Shown: piece after piece, positions 1 through 4,381 of the stretch | Layout of the letters: every line of letters begins with the position of its first letter | How positions within the stretch are numbered: the first letter of the stretch is position 1 | Source: Candidatus Izemoplasma sp. | GTDB taxonomy: Bacteria; Bacillota_I; Bacilli_A; Izemoplasmatales; Izemoplasmataceae | Length of the DNA stretch: 5,121 nt | Assembly (NCBI GenBank): GCA_021736285.1 | Contig: JAIPGE010000105.1 | Span: 1-5,121, forward strand | Direction of reading: 5' to 3' | The notes under the pieces: generated by a model | Seen by the model: only the letters and a program-made list of their open reading frames with translations | Databases searched by the model: none | Told to the model about the DNA's origin: nothing | Made by a program: the position numbers and the translations under genes

Positions 1-91
1 ATTGGTCGAAGTCCCTGTAATGTTAACATTGGTTAGGATTGCCAATAAAACCACCCATTGGTTACCAGCAAAGAATACCGTTTCTAGGTGA
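1..91 (+). CDS. acr3: ACR3-type arsenite efflux permease, C-terminal end (partial)
   Basis: The gene enters from the left edge. The frame whose first full codon is at base 2 stays open for 29 codons to a TGA at 89-91. The visible residues begin LVEVPVMLTLVRIANKT and end soon after a Trp-Leu-Pro. The segment E-V-P-V-M-L-x-L-V followed by a short basic tail matches, from memory, the end of the last membrane helix of ACR3-family arsenite/H+ antiporters, which export As(III) across the plasma membrane. The next gene starts 7 bases after this stop and encodes a small CxxC thioredoxin-like protein, a type often found in arsenic operons, which supports the call. With only 29 residues, another membrane transporter cannot be excluded. 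The call rests on one motif plus context. Confidence 0.6.
   Translation, partial: LVEVPVMLTLVRIANKTTHWLPAKNTVSR
86..90 (+). promoter_or_regulatory. Shine-Dalgarno site that fixes the start of the thioredoxin-like gene
   Basis: AGGTG lies 8 bases before the ATG at 99 and overlaps the last sense codon and TGA of the upstream permease frame. It favours ATG 99 over the in-frame TTG at 39, which has no ribosome site and would bury 50 bases inside the permease coding sequence. Stop and SD overlap suggests coupled translation of the two genes. Confidence 0.75.
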
Positions 92-98
92 AATTTTA

Positions 99-377
99 AT
101 GGAAATAAAAGTATTAGGACCAGGTTGCTCTAAATGTAAGGTAACAGTCAAACAGGTCAAGCGAGCACTTAAACAACTAGAACGAGATGATATTGTTGTT
201 ACGAAGGTAGAAGACTTAAAAGAGATCATGGCATACAATATTATGAATACGCCAGCATTAGTGATTAATGAAAACGTCAAAATTGTTGGTAGAGTCCCTT
301 CTGTCAAAGAGATAAAAATTATGATTCAAAATCAACAAAACAATAGAATAAATACATCTATAATTAAATTAAATTAA
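99..377 (+). CDS. Small thioredoxin/glutaredoxin-like redox-active disulfide protein (TM0996/MTH895 type)
   Basis: This 92-residue protein starts MEIKVLGPGCSKCK. It shows a beta strand leading into a C10-S-K-C13 active site, a basic amphipathic helix (about 14-28), a second strand (about 31-36), and the N-T-P52 cis-proline signature before the strand ALVINE. This is the minimal thioredoxin fold of the family often annotated as 'thioredoxin family protein' or 'redox-active disulfide protein 2', usually about 77-80 residues. The cytosolic role is probably thiol-disulfide exchange. The substrate is unknown, but its place 7 bases behind an ACR3-like permease suggests it serves arsenic handling. 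The last 12 or so residues (after QNQQ) are polar, low in complexity and encoded by very AT-rich DNA, and look like a tail outside the fold. An upstream TTG at 39 would add 20 residues that do not belong to the fold and is rejected as start. Confidence 0.88.
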   Translation: MEIKVLGPGCSKCKVTVKQVKRALKQLERDDIVVTKVEDLKEIMAYNIMNTPALVINENVKIVGRVPSVKEIKIMIQNQQNNRINTSIIKLN

Positions 378-380
378 ATT
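364..380 (+). repeat. TTAAA pentanucleotide tandem repeat across a stop codon
   Basis: TTAAA is repeated three times (364-378) plus two further bases, covering the last codons and TAA stop of the thioredoxin-like gene. A 5-base unit is not a multiple of three, so copy-number slippage would change the C-terminal end of the protein. Confidence 0.7.
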
Positions 381-430
381 GTAATATATAATACTTTAGA
401 GGAAAAAGTATCTAAAAACCTAATTACAAT
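378..430 (+). repeat. Nested inverted repeats directly after the thioredoxin-like gene
   Basis: An outer perfect 8-bp pair, ATTGTAAT (378-385) and ATTACAAT (423-430), encloses an inner perfect 7-bp pair, ATACTTT (391-397) and AAAGTAT (405-411). The inner hairpin loop is AGAGGAA. In the transcript this would form a two-helix stem with an asymmetric internal loop. It could stabilise the 3' end of the upstream mRNA or take part in termination. The arms are very AT-rich, so stability is modest and chance is a real alternative in DNA of this composition. Confidence 0.45.
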
Positions 431-445
431 ATGTAATGCTTTTTT
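423..445 (+). terminator. Weak terminator-like hairpin, alternative to the outer stem
   Basis: ATTACA (423-428) pairs with TGTAAT (432-437) around a 3-base loop. GC and six T residues (440-445) follow. The left arm is the same DNA that forms the right arm of the outer 378-430 stem, so the two structures exclude each other. The all-but-one A/T stem makes it weak. Confidence 0.3.
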
Positions 446-465
446 ACAATCAGTAATTGTCAAAG

Positions 466-499
466 GACTTGTGCAAAACCAATGTGCAAGTCTTTTTTT
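466..499 (+). terminator. Rho-independent terminator of the permease/thioredoxin-like unit
   Basis: GACTTGTGCA (466-475) pairs with TGTGCAAGTC (483-492) over ten base pairs including two G-T wobbles, around a 7-base loop. Seven T residues (493-499) follow directly. This is the best stop signal between the thioredoxin-like gene and the small membrane protein pair, 89 bases past the former's stop codon. Confidence 0.85.
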
Positions 500-558
500 G
501 TATGGCTTTAATAATTCAATCGATATTGTATTGCTTAGGACAAGTGTATTTTTAACTA

Positions 559-586
559 TTGATAAATATGCCATGCGCGGTATAAT
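559..586 (+). promoter_or_regulatory. Sigma-A type promoter for the small membrane protein pair
   Basis: The -35 box is TTGATA (559-564) and the -10 box TATAAT (581-586), with a 16-base spacer. Transcription would start near 593, giving an untranslated leader of nearly 90 bases. That leader contains an 8-bp inverted repeat, ATATGAGT (591-598) and ACTCATAT (638-645). A second TATAAT at 648-653 shares the 10-base string GTATAATATA with this one but has no good -35 box and sits almost on the ribosome site, so it is less likely to act as a promoter. Confidence 0.75.
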
Positions 587-680
587 ATAAATATGAGTGG
601 TAATCTAATTTAGAAATAAGATGCTAATAAAACGATGACTCATATAGTATAATATAGCATTATAAGAGGATGTGATTGTC

Positions 681-884
681 TTGAAATTTATATTGGTTTT
701 ATATGCTTTGATTGGTATCGTTGTCCAAATTCTGATTGGACAATTAACGGGCTTTGGCCAGGGCAGTATTGGCATACTTACCTTTGGATTCTTGGTTGAA
801 TTAGATCCGCGGTTTAGATTTTCATATATGATACCTAATGCGAAATCAAAAAACCAGAAAAAAATTAAGAATGGAGAATCATAA
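681..884 (+). CDS. Small membrane protein of unrecognised family, paralog 1
   Basis: From TTG 681 this encodes 67 residues beginning MKFILVLYAL. A hydrophobic helix (about 2-19) leads into a short glycine-rich turn (T-G-F-G-Q-G, about 22-27). A second hydrophobic stretch (about 29-40) ends in E-L-D-P, and the tail is strongly basic (K-S-K-N-Q-K-K-I-K). Two membrane passes or a helical hairpin are likely. The start is uncertain: GTG at 672 is in frame and adds three residues, but lies only 2 bases after the GAGG at 666-669. TTG 681 lies 11 bases after it and matches the length of paralog 2 better. Its TAA overlaps the ATG of paralog 2 by one base. I do not recognise the family and assign no function. 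Confidence 0.78.
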   Translation: MKFILVLYALIGIVVQILIGQLTGFGQGSIGILTFGFLVELDPRFRFSYMIPNAKSKNQKKIKNGES

Positions 885-1087
885 TGAGTAAACTAAAAAT
901 TATTATTTATGCGTTATTTGCAATTGCATTTCAACTCATCTTAGGCTATTTTACTGGAAAAGGTCAAGGGGGTATCGGGATGCTCACTTTTGTTGTTTTA
1001 ATTGAGTTAGATCCTAATTATAGTTTTACTTATTTACTACAAAATCAAGAAGAGTCTACTGTAGAACAAAGTGAAAATGATAACTAA
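884..1087 (+). CDS. Small membrane protein of unrecognised family, paralog 2
   Basis: These 67 residues begin MSKLKIIIYALF. The layout equals that of the preceding gene: hydrophobic helix, T-G-K-G-Q-G turn, second hydrophobic stretch ending I-E-L-D-P, then a tail. Aligned without gaps from the shared Tyr-Ala, the cores share 24 of 46 residues (about 52%), so this is a tandem duplication that has diverged. The tails differ in charge: paralog 1 is lysine-rich, this one acidic (E-E-S-T-V-E-Q-S-E-N-D-N). ATG 884 overlaps the upstream TAA (TAATG) and has its own GGAG at 873-876, so translation is probably coupled and output matched. Opposite tails plus coupling would suit a two-subunit complex, but that is inference. 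No function is assigned. Confidence 0.85.
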   Translation: MSKLKIIIYALFAIAFQLILGYFTGKGQGGIGMLTFVVLIELDPNYSFTYLLQNQEESTVEQSENDN

Positions 1088-1126
1088 TATAACCTTTTTT
1101 CATGTGCTGTCTAATGTATTTACTGT

Positions 1127-1164
1127 AATCCGTATTTAGTGAGTGTCGCTAGATACGGATTTTT
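1127..1164 (+). terminator. Rho-independent terminator after the small membrane protein pair
   Basis: Bases 1127-1141 pair with 1147-1161 in a continuous 15-bp stem (two G-T wobbles; outer nine pairs are AATCCGTAT with ATACGGATT) around a 5-base loop. The T run (1160-1164) is shorter than usual. The hairpin itself is the strongest in the window and separates this unit from fprA. Confidence 0.85.
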
Positions 1165-1189
1165 GTTGCTCAAATCAAAGATTTAAACT

Positions 1190-1217
1190 GAATAACTTGA
1201 ACAAAACGTTGTTATTC
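1190..1217 (+). promoter_or_regulatory. Candidate operator overlapping the fprA promoter
   Basis: GAATAAC (1190-1196) and GTTATTC (1211-1217) form a perfect 7-bp inverted repeat with 14 bases between the arms, bracketing the -35 box and reaching into the spacer. A bound regulator would block RNA polymerase. Flavodiiron genes are often controlled by redox or NO sensors, but this sequence matches none of the consensus sites I know (Fnr, NsrR, Rex, PerR). A shorter pair, AAATC/GATTT (1172-1184), lies just upstream. Confidence 0.4.
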
Positions 1218-1225
1218 GATATAAT
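1197..1225 (+). promoter_or_regulatory. Sigma-A type promoter for fprA and the radical SAM gene
   Basis: The -35 box is TTGAAC (1197-1202) and the -10 box TATAAT (1220-1225), with an ideal 17-base spacer. Transcription would start near 1232, leaving a leader of about 33 bases that carries AAAGGAGG (1251-1258) 6 bases before the ATG. Confidence 0.8.
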
Positions 1226-1264
1226 TGGAATGGTGTTAATGGACACGTATAAAGGAGGCATAAA

Positions 1265-2488
1265 ATGTTTAAAAAACAAATTGAAAAAGGAATTTATTTA
1301 CTTTCAATGAGTGTTGAAGATATGATGTTTGAAAGCATGTGGGCGTTACCGCATGGTGTTACAATGAATTCATATATTGTTAAAGGCGAAAAAACAGCCA
1401 TTATTGATGGTGTTATCGGATGGGATGGTGTTCCTAAAACACTCTATGATAGTTTAGGTGAGATTGATATTGATCCCTCTAAAATTGATTACCTAATAGT
1501 TAATCATATGGAACCAGATCATTCAGGATGGATTGAAGATTTTAAAGAGATAAACAATCATTTTAAACTCGTTACAACACAAAAAGGTGTTCCAATGGTT
1601 CGCTCTTTTTATGGGGACGATATTGATGTTGTGGTAGTTGATGAAGGTGATAGTATTGATTTAGGTAATGGCAAAGTGCTTACCTTTCATCCGATTCCAA
1701 ATGTGCATTGGCCAGAAACGATGTTAACTTTGGAAAAAAGTACTAAAACATTATTTTCATGTGATATGTATGGTGCTTTTGGAACATTGAAAGATGCTTA
1801 TTTTGATGATGAAATAAGAAAAGAAGATGTGTCGTTTTTTGAAAAAGAAGCAATCCGTTATTTTTCAAATGTTTTAACAACATTTTCACCAATGGTCAAA
1901 CGCGCAATTACAAAAACACGGTCGCTTGATGTGGCAATGATTGCGCCAGGACATGGTCCCCTCTACCGGGATAATCCTAACCAAATTATTGATGATTATG
2001 AGCGGTTTACACAATACGCTAATGGGTTTGGAAAAAATGCTGTAACGATTATCTGGGGGAGTATGTATGGTTCAACTAAAAAAGCTGTAAAATATACTGA
2101 AAAAGTACTTAATGAAGTAGGTGTTACAGTACATTCCGTACATATGCCATATACAAGCATTAGCGAAATGGTTACCAATGTGTTTCAATCAGCAGGGGTT
2201 ATTATTGCTGCTTCAACGTATGAATATAAAATGTTCCCACCAGTTGCTCATGCAATTGATGAACTTGGTCGCAAAAAGATTACGAATAAACATGCTTTTT
2301 ATTTCGGATCATTTGCTTGGAATGAAGGCGCAACACGGGACTTACATACAATCATAGATAATTACCGTATGAAATGGCGGTTTATTGAAGATAAAACATT
2401 TGAAGGGACACCTAAAGAAGATGTCTTAGAAACGATAAAAAAACACGTCTTAGAACTAACAAAAGTGATGCAGGATAATGTGATTTAA
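1265..2488 (+). CDS. fprA: A-type flavodiiron protein (flavoprotein NO/O2 reductase)
   Basis: This 407-residue protein has the full length and domain order of the cytosolic A-type flavodiiron family. An N-terminal metallo-beta-lactamase-like domain (about 1-250) is followed by a flavodoxin domain (about 258-400). All expected diiron ligands are visible: H81-x-E83-x-D85-H86 in NHMEPDHSGW, H148 in IPNVHWP, D167 in FSCDMYG and H230 in APGHGP. The flavodoxin domain opens with the FMN phosphate loop W-G-S-M-Y-G-S-T (264-271). Such enzymes reduce O2 to water and/or NO to N2O with electrons from rubredoxin or a related donor, protecting anaerobes. No rubredoxin domain is fused and no donor gene is in the window. 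O2 versus NO preference cannot be read from the sequence. AAAGGAGG lies 6 bases before the ATG. The radical SAM gene follows after 21 bases, probably in the same operon. Confidence 0.96.
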   Translation: MFKKQIEKGIYLLSMSVEDMMFESMWALPHGVTMNSYIVKGEKTAIIDGVIGWDGVPKTLYDSLGEIDIDPSKIDYLIVNHMEPDHSGWIEDFKEINNHFKLVTTQKGVPMVRSFYGDDIDVVVVDEGDSIDLGNGKVLTFHPIPNVHWPETMLTLEKSTKTLFSCDMYGAFGTLKDAYFDDEIRKEDVSFFEKEAIRYFSNVLTTFSPMVKRAITKTRSLDVAMIAPGHGPLYRDNPNQIIDDYERFTQYANGFGKNAVTIIWGSMYGSTKKAVKYTEKVLNEVGVTVHSVHMPYTSISEMVTNVFQSAGVIIAASTYEYKMFPPVAHAIDELGRKKITNKHAFYFGSFAWNEGATRDLHTIIDNYRMKWRFIEDKTFEGTPKEDVLETIKKHVLELTKVMQDNVI

Positions 2489-2509
2489 CAATTTATTGAG
2501 GATGATTAT

Positions 2510-3373
2510 ATGCATTATAAAAAAGTGAAAGGCATCTTGTCAAAAACCAATGGTATGAATCTATACCGTGGCTGCAGCCACGGTTGTATTTATTGTGATT
2601 CGCGTAGTGTGTGTTATCAGATGAATCATCCTTTTGAAGATATTGAAGTGAAAGAAAATGCGATTGCATTACTTGATCAAAAATTAAGAAGCAAACGAGA
2701 GAAATGTATGATTTCTACTGGGGCAATGACAGATCCTTATATCCCACTCGAGCAAAAGACAAAACTAACACAACAAGCGCTTGAAACTATTTATCAACAT
2801 GGATTTGGTGTGACACTACAAACAAAATCTGCGTTACTATTACGTGATTTAGCATTGTTAAAGAAAATCAATCACCGCAGTAAAGCGATTGTTCAAATGA
2901 CGTTAACAACATATGATGAAGACCTTTGTAAGATTCTTGAACCAAATGTTTCTACCACAAAAGAGCGGTTTGAAACGCTGAAGATATTAGCGGATAATGG
3001 TATTGAAACCGTAGTGTGGTTATTGCCATTACTCCCCTTTATAAATGATACGTTGGATAATATCAAAGGATTGTTGGACTATTGTATTAAAGCCCGGGTT
3101 AAAGGGATTGTTTTCTTTGGAGCGGGGCTCACATTGAGAACTGGTAATCGAGAGTATTTCTACACCCAACTCGATCACTATTTCCCAGGGGTAAAACACC
3201 GTTACCAAACCATGTTCAAAGATCAATATGAATGTTTTTCTCCCAACCATTATGCGATTAAAGATTATGTCGAAAAGACATGTCAAAAACACAATATAAT
3301 GTATCAACAAAAAGCGGTGTTTGACTATCTAAAAACATTGCCCAACCAATTTGAACAAGTTTCGTTGTTCTAA
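2510..3373 (+). CDS. SPL-family radical SAM protein (COG1533 type)
   Basis: This 287-residue protein carries the radical SAM cluster motif C22-S-H-G-C26-I-Y-C29 for a [4Fe-4S] cluster that cleaves S-adenosylmethionine. Family signatures follow: Y-C-D-S-R-S next to the cluster, T-D-P-Y-I-P-L-E (74-81), and L-E-P-N-V-S-T-T-K-E-R-F (143-154). These belong to the COG1533 group related to spore photoproduct lyase. The protein is shorter than true SplB (about 340 residues), so a photoproduct lyase role should not be assumed. The substrate of these relatives is unknown to me. The last five residues, QVSLF (283-287), resemble a bacterial sliding-clamp-binding peptide, which would place the enzyme at DNA. 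GAGG at 2498-2501 lies 8 bases before the ATG. The gene follows fprA by 21 bases, suggesting a shared response to oxidative or nitrosative stress. Confidence 0.9.
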   Translation: MHYKKVKGILSKTNGMNLYRGCSHGCIYCDSRSVCYQMNHPFEDIEVKENAIALLDQKLRSKREKCMISTGAMTDPYIPLEQKTKLTQQALETIYQHGFGVTLQTKSALLLRDLALLKKINHRSKAIVQMTLTTYDEDLCKILEPNVSTTKERFETLKILADNGIETVVWLLPLLPFINDTLDNIKGLLDYCIKARVKGIVFFGAGLTLRTGNREYFYTQLDHYFPGVKHRYQTMFKDQYECFSPNHYAIKDYVEKTCQKHNIMYQQKAVFDYLKTLPNQFEQVSLF

Positions 3374-3375
3374 CC

Positions 3376-3398
3376 TGGTGATCCACCACTATTTTTTT
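3376..3398 (+). terminator. Short terminator-like hairpin after the radical SAM gene
   Basis: TGGTG (3376-3380) pairs with CACCA (3384-3388) around a 3-base loop. After three bases, seven T residues follow (3392-3398). The stem is only 5 bp and the T run is slightly displaced, so termination may be partial and some transcripts could read into uppP. Confidence 0.5.
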
Positions 3399-3425
3399 GT
3401 ATAATAAGGTGTTTTGTTATATAAT
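3397..3425 (+). promoter_or_regulatory. Candidate promoter for uppP
   Basis: A TATAAT at 3420-3425 has TTGTAT (3397-3402) 17 bases upstream. Another TATAAT at 3400-3405 has a poor TGGTGA (3376-3381) 18 bases upstream. Either would give a short leader into the GTG at 3456. The first has the better -35 match, and its -35 box begins inside the T run of the preceding hairpin. Confidence 0.5.
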
Positions 3426-3455
3426 TAAAAAAGCAATTATAAAGGGGGACTATAA

Positions 3456-4265
3456 GTGATTGATATTTTAAAAGTGATTATTATTGGTATTGTTGAAGGA
3501 ATTACCGAGTGGTTACCGATTAGGAGTACAGGACATATGATATTAGTTGATGAATTTATCAATTTAAACATGAGCAATGAGTTTAAAGAGGTGTTTTTGG
3601 TTGTAATTCAACTTGGTGCAATAGCGGCAGTGGGGGTTATCTTTTTCAAGAAATTAAATCCCTTTATTCAAGATCAACAAAAACGTCGTGATGTGCTCAA
3701 CACATGGTTGAAAATTATTATTGCGTCAATACCTGCCGCTGTCTTTGGGTTGTTATTAGATGATTGGTTAAATGATACCTTATATAACTATATCACTGTG
3801 GCTGTTATGTTGGTTGTCTATGGTATTGTTTTTATTGTTGTGGAAACATTCCTTAAAGGCAAACAACCAACTGTAACCTCACTATCACATTTAACATATA
3901 GAACCGCGTTTATGATTGGAATGTTTCAAGTCCTTTCGTTAATTCCTGGGACATCACGATCAGGTGCAACAATTATTGGAGGATTGGTTCTTGGCACGAG
4001 TCGATTTGTAGCTGCTGAGTTTAGTTTCTTTTTAAGTATTCCTGTTATGGTCGGCGCAAGTTTATTAAAAATTATGAAATTTGGACTTGATTTCACCACA
4101 TTAGAATTAAGTATGTTAGGTATTGGCATGGTTGTTGCTTTTACCACAAGTATTGTTGCGATTCGGTTTTTAATTGCCTATATCAAACAACATGATTTTA
4201 AAGTTTTTGGGTATTATCGAATTGTTCTTGGCGTTATTGTGGTGATCTATTTCTTAATAAATTAG
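3456..4265 (+). CDS. uppP: Undecaprenyl-diphosphatase (UppP/BacA family)
   Basis: This 269-residue polytopic membrane protein fits the BacA/UppP family in length and motifs. UppP removes a phosphate from undecaprenyl diphosphate, recycling the lipid carrier for peptidoglycan and other wall polymers; extra copies confer bacitracin resistance. The first motif region is E14-G-I-T-E18-W-L-P, then I-R23-S24-T25-G26-H27. The second is P164-G-T-S-R168-S-G-A-T172. The conserved Y-R-x-A-F-M-I-G and A-E-F-S-F-F-L-S-I-P stretches are also present. About eight hydrophobic segments span the protein. The first Ser of the usual P-[IV]-S-S-T-G-H is Arg here, while the second Ser, Thr and His remain, so activity is probable but not certain. 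The start is GTG, backed by AAGGGGG (3442-3448) 7 bases upstream. The gene appears to stand alone between its own promoter and a terminator. Confidence 0.95.
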   Translation: MIDILKVIIIGIVEGITEWLPIRSTGHMILVDEFINLNMSNEFKEVFLVVIQLGAIAAVGVIFFKKLNPFIQDQQKRRDVLNTWLKIIIASIPAAVFGLLLDDWLNDTLYNYITVAVMLVVYGIVFIVVETFLKGKQPTVTSLSHLTYRTAFMIGMFQVLSLIPGTSRSGATIIGGLVLGTSRFVAAEFSFFLSIPVMVGASLLKIMKFGLDFTTLELSMLGIGMVVAFTTSIVAIRFLIAYIKQHDFKVFGYYRIVLGVIVVIYFLIN

Positions 4266-4296
4266 CTATTTGAAAAAAATTACAATTAAAATGATT

Positions 4297-4325
4297 AGAG
4301 TGATTAAAAAAACACTCTTTTTTTT
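4297..4325 (+). terminator. Rho-independent terminator of uppP
   Basis: AGAGTG (4297-4302) pairs with CACTCT (4313-4318) around a 10-base A-rich loop, followed by seven T residues (4319-4325). It lies 31 bases after the uppP stop. Its T run falls where the -35 box of the next promoter would be. Confidence 0.85.
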
Positions 4326-4337
4326 ATTGTTATTTCT

Positions 4338-4346
4338 TGGTATAAT
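4338..4346 (+). promoter_or_regulatory. Extended -10 promoter for the ABC permease operon
   Basis: TGGTATAAT combines a perfect -10 box (4341-4346) with the TGn extension. The -35 position 17 bases upstream is only a T run belonging to the uppP terminator, so the promoter would depend on the extended -10. Transcription would start near 4353, about 29 bases before the ATG. Confidence 0.65.
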
Positions 4347-4381
4347 GTATTGTTGTGCAAAATAAAAGGAGGTGTGTGTGA

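Noticed and set aside
39..98. Upstream TTG start adding 20 residues to the thioredoxin-like protein
   Set aside because: There is no ribosome site before it, the added residues lie outside the fold, and the DNA is better explained as the end of the permease in another frame. ATG 99 has a good SD.
446..464. TTGACA on the minus strand as a -35 box
   Set aside because: No acceptable -10 box lies 16-18 bases downstream, and no credible minus-strand gene follows.
374..574. Minus-strand open frame of 66 codons in the intergenic stretch
   Set aside because: It has no SD, runs through the plus-strand terminator and inverted repeats, and its product resembles no protein I know.
2121..2357. Second plus-strand open frame inside fprA
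   Set aside because: It lies wholly within the flavodoxin domain coding region and has no ribosome site; it is a frame shadow.
3029..3310. Minus-strand open frame of 93 codons inside the radical SAM gene
   Set aside because: It is antisense to conserved coding sequence, without SD or recognisable product.
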